Shown piece by piece: positions 33,487 through 44,166 of a stretch of DNA of 64,000 bases. The stretch is taken from assembly GCA_900312665.1 (NCBI GenBank), contig ONZQ02000004.1, positions 1,642,693 to 1,706,692 on the forward strand, read 5' to 3'. The stretch's first letter is position 1. Each line of letters starts with the position of its first letter. Origin of the DNA: Cephalotrichum gorgonifer (taxonomy: Eukaryota > Ascomycota > Sordariomycetes > Microascales > Microascaceae). Position numbers and translations under genes: made by a program. The notes beneath the pieces were generated by a model, which searched no databases, had not been told where the DNA came from, and saw only the letters and a list, made by a program, of their open reading frames with translations.

Positions 33487-33877
33487 ATGCCCACTCCCGA
33501 ATCCGAGATGTTCAAGGCGCAAAAGCCTAAGGTGCCGCCTACGTTCGACGGCGTCGACTACGACGATTCCAAGGCCTTCAAAGCCGCCCAGGATGCCATC
33601 ACAAGAGAACAGTGGGTTGGCGCCATGATGATGCGGATAGTAGAGCAGGAGATGGGCAAGTGTTATGTCAGGGAAGGCGTCAACCACCTGGAAAAGTGTG
33701 GCCACTTACGAGGTAATTTCTCCAACGCATATACTACATGAAGAATGTATATGGTGACTAACAGGCTTGATAGAGAGGTACCTGCAGCTGCTGAAGGACA
33801 GGAAGGTGAAGGGAACCCTCTTCCTGCAACAGAACTTTATCGAGAGGAAGGAGAAGGAGATGAACGATGCTCGGTAG
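33487..33877 (+). CDS. Complex I subunit, NDUFB10-like (12-kDa type)
   Basis: Exons 33487-33712 and 33774-33877 encode 109 aa; the phase-1 intron (GTAATT...GATAG with a CTAAC branch) joins GHLR to ERYLQLL. The pattern PTPESEMFKAQKPKVPPTFD, then REQWVGAMMMRIVEQEMGKC and YVREGVNHLEKCGHLRERYL, fits the fungal 12-kDa NADH:ubiquinone oxidoreductase subunit related to NDUFB10, an accessory subunit of the membrane arm. Two Cys 12 residues apart recall the twin-Cys helices of such subunits, which face the intermembrane space. There is no presequence, as expected for that import route. The assignment rests on remembered family pattern, so other small twin-Cys proteins are not excluded. Confidence 0.68.
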
Positions 33878-34643
33878 ATGCCACACCACAACCAGAGACA
33901 CCAGGCTAGTGTGAAGCGGATCACAAGGCTAGATACTGGTTATACAAGGCCACGCTTCCTTCCGCTCTGCCCGTGATGGACAGAGCATTCGGCGCAGTCT
34001 GGTTCCAATATCATCCCTGGAGCTCGGGCCTAGGTTCAGTCAGGCCATTGACCACATGACACTTGTCACAGTATCAATGTATAAATAAATAAACACAGAT
34101 TCAACCATACCAGAAAAGTTAAGAAAGAATACCACTGTTATCGTCCTCAATGGCTAAATTCTAGCTCTAATCGTGAATACATGACTACCGCGACAATAGG
34201 AAGCGGGAGTTTATGGCTACAGTGCACGCCCAGTGCTTCCTTATACTGTATCCCCCAGCCCAGCTAAACCCCCCACCAGGACTCGTCGCGTCGCCATCCA
34301 CTCAGTTGGAAGCACCTACCTCAGGCCTAATCTGCGACTTCAACCAACTTCACGTGCAAAGACAACCTTTTGCACGCCACCCAGAGAGAGTCAGGACCGT
34401 TATTCACTCCATCTCCACGATTATCCGACTCTTCATCCTTATCTCATCTACCACCTACCACTTAGTTGCGCCTCTACAAATAACCTTCCAAACACACTAC
34501 TTCTATCCTACTTCTGCGACCAGCTTCGTGATCTTGGTGCACCCACCTACCTCATCACTCCCGACAACGAAGCCTGGCGAGACGTCTCCCCGACACTCAA
34601 CGTTAGCCGATATTGTTACCACCGAGCTCCTTCACTCCGCGCC
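33878..34643. other. Intergenic, TAF7 promoter and leader
   Basis: The AT-rich TATAAATAAATAAACA at about 34080-34095 is a likely 3'-end/polyadenylation region of the upstream gene. From 34233 an ATG-started frame runs in phase into TAF7, but its Pro/Thr/His/Arg-rich content, without any motif, looks like leader sequence. Confidence 0.5.
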
Positions 34644-36128
34644 ATGTCAGATTCAGCCCCCCAGCGGCCGAGGCTAAAAATCAGCGTCTCCCAAGTCAAA
34701 GTTCCCCAGGTAGCGGATCTCAGCGGGACCCCGAACCCATCTAGCACAAATTCACTCCTGACTCCGGGCGGCCATACGCGCAAGATCGTCTTCAAGGGCT
34801 CACAACCAAACACGCCGGCCGACGGGCCGCTCTCAAAAGTCTCGACTCCGACAGCCAAAACGAAGGCAGGGAGGCAGACGAAACCCACGGCGAAGAAACG
34901 AGAGCACGACGAATTCGGGGAGGATGGTGTCGCGATCGATGAGCAACACAGAACTAAGAAGCGCGTGGTGAAACTCGTATCATCGAAACCGGCGCCCAAT
35001 ATCATCATCAGGCCACATGGAAGACCGCCGCTGAGACCGCCGGGTGAGGGCTACGATTCAGAAGCCAGCGATCGAGAGGATGACCCGATGGTGGAAGAAC
35101 AGGTGGTACTCCGCATGCTCCCGGGCGAGCACTGCAACTACATCCGACAATCCATCGAGGAGAACAAGTTTGGACCGCGGCGGGATGGGGGGGCAGATAT
35201 CCGACTCACATGGCTCGAGGATGAGTCCAGAAGGGCCATCCTCTACGTCAAAGGCCAGGCATATGTGGCAGTATTGGTCGACCTCCCAACTATCACAGAG
35301 GGAATGAAGACATTTGACCGGAAGAACTGTTACAAGTCGACCGACATCTGCCAGATGCTACTTGTGTTCCAGCAGGTTGCGAATGAAACCGAGGCCAAGA
35401 CAGTTCCTCTCCCGTCGATCGTTGAATCCGGATTTAAGTGGCCGCATGGTTTAACACCTCCTATGCATGACTGCGTCAAAAGGCGCTTTGCAAAAGTCAT
35501 TAGCAGAAAGGAAATAGAGGACAAGGAGGCAGAGGTGGACAGGCTTCTACGGCGCGACGCCGATGCTCAAACGTCAAAGTGGGAGCTAGTCGATGACCGC
35601 CAACTCAAGGAGGAGGCCGAAGACCTAGTCGAATATGAAGAGGATGCGGAAGGCGAGGAGGATGACGTTGACTACTTCCAGTCGCAGGACAACCTCGACG
35701 CCACTTCTGTCGCGGACCTGGAAGCCGATCTGGAAGCGGCCTTTGAGGAGGCCTCCACACCCGCTACACAGCAGGATGGAGCCACTCCCATGACTGCGAA
35801 CGCGATAACGCCGGTCGCGCCGATCCAACAGACGGTTGAGGATAGCGAAGCGTCTGTGGAGGACGAAGACGAGGATGATGATGAGGATGACGATGACGAT
35901 GACGGCCAAGACCAAGCTGAGATGGACGAGGTGAAGGGCGTCCGCGCCATGATTGCAGATTTGAAGGCACAGCTGAAGATGAAGGAGGATGACCTAAAGA
36001 AACCGAACGTTGCGAAATCGTTCCTGCTTCGCAAGCGTGTGGAGGAGGTCATCCGCACCCTCAAGAGTGAGATCCAGCTCAAGAGGTCGGCCATTGGGGA
36101 GGAGGAAGAGGAGGAGGAAGAAGAGTAA
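34644..36128 (+). CDS. TAF7: TFIID subunit TAF7
   Basis: Single exon, 494 aa. TAF7 is a subunit of the general transcription factor TFIID and partners TAF1. A basic Ser/Thr/Pro-rich N-terminus of about 140 residues precedes the conserved TAFII55 domain: VEEQVVLRMLPGEHCNYIRQ, DIRLTWLEDESRRAILYVKG, AYVAVLVDLPTITEGMKTFD, NCYKSTDICQMLLVF and the later GLTPPMHDCVKRRFAK. The C-terminal half is strongly acidic, with Asp/Glu runs near residues 408-432 and a terminal poly-Glu, and has a coiled-coil (AMIADLKAQLKMKEDDLKK; RKRVEEVIRTLKSEIQLK). The ATG at 34644 is chosen because homology-like sequence begins there, although the frame is open 137 codons further upstream. Confidence 0.88.
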   Translation: MSDSAPQRPRLKISVSQVKVPQVADLSGTPNPSSTNSLLTPGGHTRKIVFKGSQPNTPADGPLSKVSTPTAKTKAGRQTKPTAKKREHDEFGEDGVAIDEQHRTKKRVVKLVSSKPAPNIIIRPHGRPPLRPPGEGYDSEASDREDDPMVEEQVVLRMLPGEHCNYIRQSIEENKFGPRRDGGADIRLTWLEDESRRAILYVKGQAYVAVLVDLPTITEGMKTFDRKNCYKSTDICQMLLVFQQVANETEAKTVPLPSIVESGFKWPHGLTPPMHDCVKRRFAKVISRKEIEDKEAEVDRLLRRDADAQTSKWELVDDRQLKEEAEDLVEYEEDAEGEEDDVDYFQSQDNLDATSVADLEADLEAAFEEASTPATQQDGATPMTANAITPVAPIQQTVEDSEASVEDEDEDDDEDDDDDDGQDQAEMDEVKGVRAMIADLKAQLKMKEDDLKKPNVAKSFLLRKRVEEVIRTLKSEIQLKRSAIGEEEEEEEEE

Positions 36129-36443
36129 GAATATGTAGGGATTGGCATTGGCGTTGGGAGGTCCGGAAGTGCGCCAGGTTCCTTTTGTAAGATGACTGGA
36201 GTTCAGCATGATTATTATACCCACAAGAAAGTAAAATGTTTCAAAACTTAAGCTCTCACTCTTTGCGCGCGCCTACGTGACATGAACGACTCGCCTCCTG
36301 GCAGTAGTTACTCCAGATGTCTTGGGTGAAAAGAAATGCACGGTAATTCCAATAGTATACATAAATATGATAATGCCCAGTAAGCCCTTCCTATCGTGCC
36401 ACCGCCAAGCGAAACGTTCCGCCAAAAAGAGCGCTAGCCAGCT
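36129..36443. other. Convergent 3' region, TAF7 / mL54
   Basis: About 315 bases between two convergent stops. No gene seen; expected to hold both 3' UTRs. Confidence 0.5.
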
Positions 36444-37206
36444 TTACATCGATTTGAGGTAGTTGGCCTCCTTAATCTGCGCCTTCCTCTCTCTCCTCAT
36501 AGCCTTCTTCAGCTCCTCACGCTTCTGGGCCGCTTCGAGCACCTCCGGTAGAGACCCGCTCCCGCCATCGGGAAGGTTGACACTCTGGTGCTGCAGGGGC
36601 ACCTTGGGCGCGAGGGCCTCGACGTCACCCGACGCAAGGATCTTCGCCTCGAGGAGACGCTGCCTCTTTGCTACTAGTCGTCGTTGTTTCTTAGACTTGG
36701 CTGTTTTTATTCGCACCAACAGTTAGCCATGGCCAATTACCTTCTATGAGGTGCAGGAGAAGAGCGAACGAGTACGAATAGAGGGAGGGACGAAGGAGGG
36801 GGGAGGCAAGAGGAGCTGAGGCAGAAGCGACAAGGGGTTTGTGCATACAGAATTCATCGGCGGCACCGTCCGCCGCAGAGGTGTCGTTCTTGGGGTACTC
36901 GAGGCAGCGCCACAACCAGGCGGGATACTCATCGTCCGGAAGAGCGACGGGGTCCTGCTTGCCGGCGAAGTAGTTCAGGCCGGTTAGGACGGTTCCGGCA
37001 GGGCAGGAGGATTTGGGCTCGGCCGCCGGGGCGTTCGAGGAGGGGTCGGCGCCCTCGCCGGGGGCAGTCGTCGGGGTGGATAGCGCGGGAGTGGCAGCCG
37101 CTGACTCGGTCGCGCTGCGAAGAGCTGGGAAGGTCGAGATGGGGCGGGTGAGAAGGGGCTGTCGGGTGAGGGCCGTGGCCCTCCGTATGCATTGGCGGCA
37201 GATCAT
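36444..37206 (-). CDS. MRPL37: Mitochondrial large-subunit ribosomal protein mL54
   Basis: Coding order: 37206-36849, then 36700-36444; 204 aa. The Arg/Thr-rich N-terminus (MICRQCIRRATALTRQPLLT) is a typical presequence, followed by a low-complexity Ala/Pro linker. The conserved core is SCPAGTVLTGLNYFAGKQDP, PDDEYPAWLWRCLEYPKND, then, after the phase-1 intron, SKSKKQRRLVAKRQRLLEAK. This matches the mL54 family (yeast Mrpl37): a YPxWLW motif followed by a basic helix. The intron (148 bp) is the longest small-gene intron here and holds an in-frame readable stretch. It is divergent from the next gene, with 387 bases between starts. Confidence 0.82.
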
Positions 37207-37593
37207 GGCTATGGTGGTCCGGGTTGCGGCGCGCGGCGCTGATGCTGTCGGGTTGTGGTTCGAGACTTGGAGGGTGAACTCGGATAAATGTAACAAGGCT
37301 CGAAGTCGGAAAAAAATCGAGGCGAGTTCCAATCCATGTCGCGCGACAGGATCTGGCGTAGGTGTTTTTTGGTTGCCTCGCACTGTGTTTACCTCGAAGT
37401 CAATCTTCAACCTCGAACCTCCGCGCAACACTTCGCCCACCCGACCTCGCACTATCCTCCCGCCCCCGTCCGATAACAGTGGCCGAAAGAGTTGAACTGG
37501 TACATTGTTGTTCTTCCAATCCAAACTTCTGGGAAGAATCCCGTCCTCACATGTAGCCCACTCTCGGAGCCACGACAGAGCCAACACGCGACG
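37207..37593. promoter_or_regulatory. Divergent promoter, mL54 / coiled-coil gene
   Basis: 387 bases between divergent ATGs. Both promoters must lie here. No specific element recognised. Confidence 0.5.
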
Positions 37594-38663
37594 ATGAGTG
37601 CGCACGACCAACGCGGCAGCAGTGGCCGCAACGAGCTACACCAGCGAAACCTAGAATACACAATCAAAGAACTTCAAAGGCAAATACGAGAACATGAAGA
37701 CCAGCTAGAAGAGGTAGAAATTCCCCTCCTCCCCCCTTCCCCCTTTTTGCACCTTAGTAGTTTGTTCCCTGTCACTAACACACACACACCCAGCTGCGCT
37801 CCTCCGCCTCCCCCCGTCCCGAAATCGCCCAGTCCCCTTCTGCTACCCTCGCCGTGATGAAGGCCGCCTTCGATGAGGTCACGAACTCTGACCCCTTCTT
37901 CCCCTTCCCCGACTCGGTCCTCCCCGCCCTCCTAGCACTGCGAAAGACGCACCGGACCATCCTCGAGTCCCGCGAGTACCTCGACTCCCAGAAATCGTCA
38001 CTCTCTGAAGCCAATCGCCGCCTAGAGGCCGGCCGCGCGGACCTGGCCGACCAAAAGGCGCTATCCACCGCTCTACGGGTACGCATCGAGGAGCTGAAGA
38101 CGGAGAGGGAGGTCGAGGGCGGGGTCTCGGCCGAGGATGTGGCGAGGGAGCGGATGAGGAAGGTGAGGGAACAGAAGAGGCACTACGACAAGGAGACGTC
38201 CCGGCTTCTCAAGACGTTCAAGAAGTTCGTGGACGAGAGGTTGGCACCGCTACTGGCGGCCGAGGAGCTGGGCGGCCCGGTAGTGGGGGACATGATGGAT
38301 GTGGACGAGGAGGACCTTGCCGGTGGGTTTGACGCGCGGGGGCGGTCTAAGAAGGGGAAGGGCGGTGCGCCGGACGAAGACAAGCGACAGCGCAGGCTCG
38401 AGGAGCTCTGGGGCGGAGGAGAGGCAGAGGGGGGGGGGGGGTGGGACGAGAAGGTAGCGGCTGGCGCGGAGATGAGGAGGTTGACGGAGGACCTGTTGAA
38501 TAAGCTTCTCGGGTCCGATGGAAACACCGCGGCATCTTACGTCAAGGTCGACAAGGAGTCTGCGTCCGCAAGGTTCCTTGTGAGGTCCAAGGTTGCGCAG
38601 TTTCATCCTAGAGATGCGACTTTGCTACGGCTAGTTGACTTTGGGAGAGAGATTGACGATTAA
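37594..38663 (+). CDS. Coiled-coil protein, possible CENP-K/Sim4-type
   Basis: Exons 37594-37713 and 37794-38663 encode 329 aa. The phase-0 intron has a weak donor (GTAGAA) but a clear CACTAACA branch and CAG acceptor. A heptad-rich start (LEYTIKELQRQIREHEDQLE) leads to a conserved-looking block, DPFFPFPDSVLPALLALRKT, then a long coiled-coil (ESREYLDSQKSSLSEANRRL to about RIEELKTEREVE) and a basic helix with RLLKTFKKFVDERLAPLLA. Next is a Gly/Glu/Asp-rich disordered stretch, and the protein ends with ASARFLVRSKVAQFHPRDAT and LRLVDFGREIDD. The layout recalls fungal kinetochore proteins of the Sim4/CENP-K group, but I cannot confirm it by motif. It is clearly a real gene; the function is a guess. 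Confidence 0.72.
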
Positions 38664-38764
38664 TGCCCGAATACGAAGGTCGCTGCATATGCCGCTCTCT
38701 ATTCGATTTACAGCCTCTGCCCGTAGTGACTCCAGTTTGCAGTTTGTAGGTTGTCACCTGTCCG

Positions 38765-39715
38765 TTACCTCCGTACCCCTTCGGCACCTCTCTTCTTCCT
38801 CTGGTTGTCAGCCCAAACTAGGAAGAGGGGGACGTCCTTTGCTATCTGCCCTGGCACTGCCATCGCTTGTAGCCACGAAGGCAATACCCCTCCAGCATCG
38901 GAGGCCGTTGCCATCACCCACTCAGTCGCGCCCGATTTCACCCGCCGCACCCTCTCCACGGCCGCATAGCTCCCTATGACGACGCCGTCCTCGTTACAGT
39001 ACTGCGCGTCGGGGGAGCCTGCGAAGGACGTGAGTGGAATTGACACTACCACAAACTCTCTCTGGCCCTCACCTACCATTGCTGCCGTCATCTGCACAAC
39101 AGCAAATGCGCGGTTCCCCAGGATGGCCGGGAGCTTGTGCTTCGACTCGACTATCTTGAGTGTAAACTCTCCCCACTTAACATCGTCCTCCGTAACCTCC
39201 ACATCCTCACAATCCCATTCTTTAGTGATCCGCATACCCACTATAGACGGCGTGAACTCGTGTTCCGTCTCGGCGTGTCGCACCTTTATGGCGTCGTAAA
39301 ACTCATCCCAGGTTGCCGTCCCGGACTCGGCGGCGTTCGCATGCACACTGAGCCTAGCGGCCCAGTGCTCCGCGCGGAGACTGTCCCCTGCCTGCGCCGG
39401 GGCAGGCGAGGAGGGGTTCTGCTGCGCCACCGCCCGTAGGAGCTCGACTGGGACCTTGCGCTCGTTGAGGTGGACGGGGGCGTCGCAGGTGTGCAAGGTC
39501 TTGACTCGATGAGATTTCCTCCAGTCCTCTGAGGTTACCCGAGTAGTGGCCTCGTCTGTCACCGCCGTTTTTGGCGCCAGGCCCTGGAGGAAAGCGAGGG
39601 CTTCGTGGAGGAGGATCTGGAGAAAGGGGGTGAGTTCATCGGGTTCATTCGGGAGGCGTTCTAGGGGCAGGCCCCAGCCACGTATGAATGGGCCAAGGCC
39701 ATGATGAAGGGCCAT
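38765..39715 (-). CDS. DUF3074 (START-like) protein
   Basis: Single exon, 316 aa. The sequence fits the fungal DUF3074 family, which has a START/Bet v1-like lipid-binding fold and no assigned role. Visible parts: an N-terminus MALHHGLGPFIRGWGLPLER; a helix with LQILLHEALAFLQGLAP; EDWRKSHRVKTLHTCDAPVH; WDEFYDAIKVRHAETEHEFT; REFVVVSIPLTSFAGSPDAQ; a VRRVKSGATEWVMATASDAG strand; and a C-terminal LPSWLQAMAVPGQIAKDVPL. The ending (WLQ...PGQIAKDVP) is characteristic of START-like lipid-transfer folds. No signal or membrane segment. It is convergent with the coiled-coil gene, 101 bases away. Confidence 0.77.
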   Translation of the reverse strand: MALHHGLGPFIRGWGLPLERLPNEPDELTPFLQILLHEALAFLQGLAPKTAVTDEATTRVTSEDWRKSHRVKTLHTCDAPVHLNERKVPVELLRAVAQQNPSSPAPAQAGDSLRAEHWAARLSVHANAAESGTATWDEFYDAIKVRHAETEHEFTPSIVGMRITKEWDCEDVEVTEDDVKWGEFTLKIVESKHKLPAILGNRAFAVVQMTAAMVGEGQREFVVVSIPLTSFAGSPDAQYCNEDGVVIGSYAAVERVRRVKSGATEWVMATASDAGGVLPSWLQAMAVPGQIAKDVPLFLVWADNQRKKRGAEGVRR

Positions 39716-40904
39716 GGTTGTGGTTTAGGATGTCCTGCTTAAGCCATGAAAAAGACGTAGAAGATGACGAGAGAAAGGGGTCTTGTCTCGAGTGCGAGTG
39801 TAAGTTGGACTTTGCACGCGGAAAGGGTAATAGCAGCAGACAGTGCTAAATTATGTAGTGCTAGAGTAGCATCGCTATCGTTTGTTTAGACATTTGGGCT
39901 AACAGGAGGCAGGCACCGACGTCATTAACCTCGTCAGGCACCTCTGACCAGTAATTAACTCCCCTCTAACGGCGAACAAGTTGCTCCGAAAACCGACAAA
40001 CAGGCAAGAAGAGAAGGAAACCAACCGCAACAGACCAGACCAGGTCCAAGCCAGGGGATACCATCTTACGTCATTCGCGAGAAATCAAATTACCGACAGT
40101 CGCGAAACGATGTCGTTCTTCTTCTCTTCACAGAAACGAAGAGCTCGGTATTGCCTAGGGCTGTCGCGAAGTAGAGTCTTCGGCGCATGGCTAATCCAGG
40201 CAGGAGATTAGTCTCGTCGTCGTTCCAGTCTCGCACAACAAATGTTTCAGCCATCCAGTCTGTTAGAGCCTTGGCCGATCCATCTGCCTCTCGCTTGATA
40301 ATTCGAAGTTCGAAGTGAGCCGCGAGAGCATTGCTTGTGCCATTCGGCGTGAGTATCGGCACCAAGAACGGGCGGAGGAGAAGGCGCCGGGTGGAGGGCC
40401 ATCTAACCGGGCAAACTGGTGCTAATAAATGGTCTGGATATTATTAGAGCCCGTGTCGTTATAAATCAGGGCAGTGACCACATTGCTTTCATCGCCCCCC
40501 CCCCCCCCCCCCAAATACTGGGGTATCCGAAACTGAGCTTCCATTTGCCCAAGACATTCGCTTAGTGAGAGATCTAGGCAGCTTTAGATTCTTAGATAGT
40601 TATACATGCATGCATGAAACCGCTGTGTCCAGCAGCTGGACAGACCATAGACTCTTAACATCTAGAGATACTCTCCAGGAACTTCCGTCGTGTTCTCAGG
40701 CTCTAGTGGCTGCGATCACTTAGTATCATGAAGAGAAAAGATAGAAACACAATTGTCAATCTACCCTGCATTATTACCTTCACTCTGGTGGCTAGACTCC
40801 GGCCATTGTCCCATTTGGACCCCAGAAATCCAGTCGACGTTGCAGTTAGTTAGGTACGTGCCCCAGAAGCAAAAGTAATCAAGGCTAAAGTAAAGCACCA
40901 TACA
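39716..40904. other. Intergenic or fragmentary coding, unresolved
   Basis: On the minus strand, about 40440-40090, there is a frame without an ATG containing readable protein-like sequence (LVPILTPNGTSN, AAHFELRIIKREADGSAK, DWMAETFVVRDWNDDETN). It could be an exon of an unrecognised gene or a decayed one, but I cannot assemble it. An 18-base C run lies at 40495-40512. Confidence 0.35.
40495..40512 (+). repeat. Poly(C) tract, 18 bases
   Basis: The longest homopolymer in the window. It lies between the unresolved protein-like frame and the small hypothetical gene. Its exact length is uncertain by nature. Confidence 0.9.
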
Positions 40905-41138
40905 TCATACCAGGGTGTTGAGTACTGGATCTTGGCCTTCAAAATCCTCTGCAAATTGCTCTACGGTGGCATACTTCACACTTCCATCGAAAGCGTACAC
41001 GATGTCGTGCCCAGTCTGAGGCCACTTGCCGCCCTCTCGGTAGTATGAAATAATGGCCTCGATATTGCGGCGCTGGGTGGGGTTCTCCTTGGCCCGTTCT
41101 TCAAGGTTTTTGATCCTCTGCTCCCGTTCATTCTCCAT
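40905..41138 (-). CDS. Small hypothetical protein, 77 aa or longer
   Basis: From the ATG at 41138 the frame gives MENEREQRIKNLEERAKENP, then RRNIEAIISYYREGGKWPQT and a Tyr/Asp/Glu-rich C-terminus (VKYATVEQFAEDFEG). It is charged, probably a helix plus a small fold, without signal or membrane segment. The frame stays open upstream of the ATG (NLGQTLSSANAFSPPTK), so a further exon may exist. I do not recognise a family. The regular amphipathic pattern makes it more credible than chance frames nearby. Confidence 0.38.
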   Translation of the reverse strand: MENEREQRIKNLEERAKENPTQRRNIEAIISYYREGGKWPQTGHDIVYAFDGSVKYATVEQFAEDFEGQDPVLNTLV

Positions 41139-41602
41139 CTTTGTTGGGGGGGAGAACGCGTTGGCAGATGAAAGTGTCTGGCCCAAATTGATGGATAGTC
41201 TGACGGCGCCGAAGGTTCGAGGTAATGCAGCTGGATGATAACTGGGTCTGTTGGATCAAGGTTGGGGTGGAGGTAACGTGATAATGCGGACTCAGGGGCG
41301 GGACCTCTGAGGTCAAGTCCTGATCGGAGGAGCATTAACATCACATGCCGCTGGGGCTGAATCAGTAAACCGAACTCGGGGCAGCAACACACACAAATTT
41401 CAGGCTCTCCTCTCATAGAAACGTCGCTTTTCTTCCAAGCTTGCCCTGTCTGTCTAAGGTATTAAAGGACAAGCAATGGGACGTGAAACCATCAACCGCG
41501 GTGATCTCATCCGGGCTCGTGTGTATGTACATTGCTCCCTGGACTCCTAAAAATTGCCAAAAAGCCCACTCCCTCTCATTATTATTATTATTCATATTCC
41601 CT

Positions 41603-43414
41603 TTACAACTGCTCCCGCCTCTCCCAGTAGATAGGGCTTGGCTCTAGCGGCCGCGAGAACAGCGACTGGTAGTCCGTCCCGACGATCTTGTCGGAGCTGT
41701 CGACGTTTCTAAACTTGAATAACCTGACAATGTTGACGACGATGGTCTGCAGCTGCACGTTGGCGAATTGCTCGCCGATACACCTGTGTCGACCGGCTCC
41801 GAAGGGGAGGTAAGGCGACGCGGCGCCCTTGCTGACGAGTCCATAGCCGTAGTCGACCTTCTCCTCGTCCTCCTCGGCGAACTGGCGTCCCAGGGTCGGG
41901 GCATTGGGTGAGTCCGCCTCCCAGCGGTGGGGGTCCCAGAGATCCGGGTTGGGGAAGTAGCTAGGGTCAGAGGCGGAGAGGCCTGGAGCGGAAAGGAGGG
42001 TGTGCGAGGTCGGGACAACAAACTTCGTACCGGGGACGGGCATGGGGGACTTGACAGCGCGCATGATGGAGTGGATGGGGGCATGGAGGCGGAGAGTCTC
42101 CTTGATGATGCCCTGGTGGAGCGGAAGCTTCGCGAGGTCCTCGTACTGGAGCGGGGGGAGGTCACTGCCGAGGACGCGGACCTGCTCCTCATAGAGCTCT
42201 TCCATGATCTTGGGGTTTTGGGCGAGGCGGAGCATGATCCAGGAGCTAGTGGAGGAGGACGAGTGCTGACCGGCCATGAGGAGGGCGATCATCATGTGGG
42301 CAACCTCATGGTCGGGAACCTTGACGCCGTTCTTGTACGTAGCGTTCATAAGGCGGCTCATGATGTCCAGGCCGTCGACACGTCCCTCGCTGCGGCGCTT
42401 GTTGATGGTGTTCATGTAGATTTTGGCGATCTTCTGCTGGGCCTGGTCGCGCTTGTTGTTCCAGGGGAGAGGCGCCCAGTGGAGAATGAAGTTGAAGGCA
42501 GTGAATCCCATGTCGAGGTCGTGGTAGAGGTCGGCCAGAGACTCGTCGAACTGGTCCCGGATCTCCTTACCCTGGAGACTGTGGGAGGCCGTGAAGATGG
42601 TGATCTGCGCCATGACGGTTGAGATGTTCGTAGTACCGGAGGTGCCCTTGAAATCGGCGTTCTTCTTGAAGTAGGACTGGACCTCGTCCGTGATTATGGG
42701 GACGTACTTGCGGAAGGCCTCGGTCGTCAAGGCGGACTTCATGAACTATAGGGCAGAGTTTTCGTGTTAGAGGCCCAAACGATTGTATATCTGTTAGGGG
42801 GCGGTTCGATGGATAAGGGATACGCACTCGCTTCTGCTCCATGAGCTTCGCATTGGGGCAATCGTAGACGACATCCTTGCCGAAGACAGGGGTGGTCAAG
42901 ACGGTATAGATCTCTTCCGCGTTTACGTCGCGGAGTTTCCCGTTTAGGATGAAGTCGTTACCCATGGTGCCGACAGCCACCGTCGTCTTCTTGCCGAGCA
43001 AGATGAAGGTGAAGATCTCACCGTACTACGTAGAACGAATAAGTGCATGTTCCCAGCGAAAGGACCCTACGGACACCGGGCACTTCGGCGCGTCTAGCAG
43101 TGGGAGGGGGTTGACAGGCAACGTACCTTGGCGCGCATCTTCTTGAAGAAGCGAGGGGGATCGATGCCGTACTCGACCGTGCTTCCGATCAGGGGGAACA
43201 GGTGGAACACCATAGGCGGCTCATTGGGGTTGCTGAAGAAGATCTGGTTCGCGACGTTGAGGACGACGGATAGGAAGAGGAAGGCGACGACGCCCAGTCC
43301 GATCTGGGACGCGAGGCCCAGCTTCTGGAATTCAGCAACCAGAGGCATCAGCTGCTTCTGGAACTGCGTGAGGAAGGGCTCCAGCTGATCCAGCTGCTCC
43401 TGGAAGACACCCAT
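41603..43414 (-). CDS. CYP51: Sterol 14-alpha-demethylase CYP51
   Basis: Coding order: 43414-43127, 43025-42828, 42745-41603; 542 aa. This ER-membrane P450 removes the 14-alpha-methyl group of lanosterol/eburicol in ergosterol synthesis and is the target of azole fungicides. Seen: an N-terminal membrane anchor (QIGLGVVAFLFLSVVLNVAN), the NPNEPPMVFHLFPLIGST hinge, LGKKTTVAVGTMGNDF, the substrate-site stretch EEIYTVLTTPVFGKDVVYDC, the I-helix ALLMAGQHSSSSTSSW, the K-helix KETLRLHAPIHS (ExxR), and the heme loop PFGAGRHRCIGEQFA with the Cys ligand. Two active-site tyrosines (about 136 and 150) are the unmutated residues. Introns are phase 0. The protein is intact. Whether it is the A or B paralogue cannot be settled here. 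Confidence 0.97.
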
Positions 43415-44166
43415 GATGGCGGCGGGTAGAACGATCGATCGAGCGCGCGACGATATGGGTGACCTAGCGCCTCGGGGGACGAATCGCGAACGCGGCGGCG
43501 GATATGTGGACGAGAATGGAGTGCGCAATCCCAAATGAGGCGGGTGTTCGATATCAGACCGTGGCCGGGAGATGCAATGGTTTTTATTTTACATTTTTGG
43601 AGCCCCCTACTTCCTACCCCTTGTCAAGTGCCAAGCAAAATGCCCGGTACATTGATAGTCTCCGTTATTAGGTATTAGTGCACTTCTTCCAGGGGGAGAC
43701 GGCTCAGCGAATTATTACTGGACCTTTCGTATTCGTATTCGGGGTACGTACCCTGTACACCCCACTGGACCCACACTCCTGGCAAAGATCTGTCGACTTA
43801 AGATTTGGTTTTGGAATCGCTGACCAGAGTAACATCCATTGGACCATATCTGGGTTGACGACACCAACGTCCCCCGCAGTAGTAGTGCCAATAATGGCGG
43901 CACACTTCGCCGCGGACTTGGCCTTCATGAACAGAGGAGAATCATGCGATTTTACATTGGTATGATCAAGTCGAATCCTATATGATTGGCCTCCCATAGC
44001 AAGTATACGCTCTCCCGGCCTCGAATTCGTATTCGTATTCACCTCTTTGGCGCGGCCCGTCCCATTGACTGATACTAACTTCAAGACGCCAGCGGTTCAG
44101 ACACCGGGTCCCAGTGCTCGTTTACACCATGAGCGTGGTTCACCTTAAATATCGCCTTCCCCCCTA

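Noticed and set aside
34233..34643. In-frame 137-codon extension upstream of TAF7
   Set aside because: Unlike the IPP1 case, it has no presequence-like character, and TAF7 is nuclear. The conserved TAF7 part begins well inside. The same length as the IPP1 extension appears to be coincidence.
43950..43985. tRNA-like TCGAATCC word
   Set aside because: The surrounding sequence cannot form acceptor, D and anticodon arms; not a tRNA.
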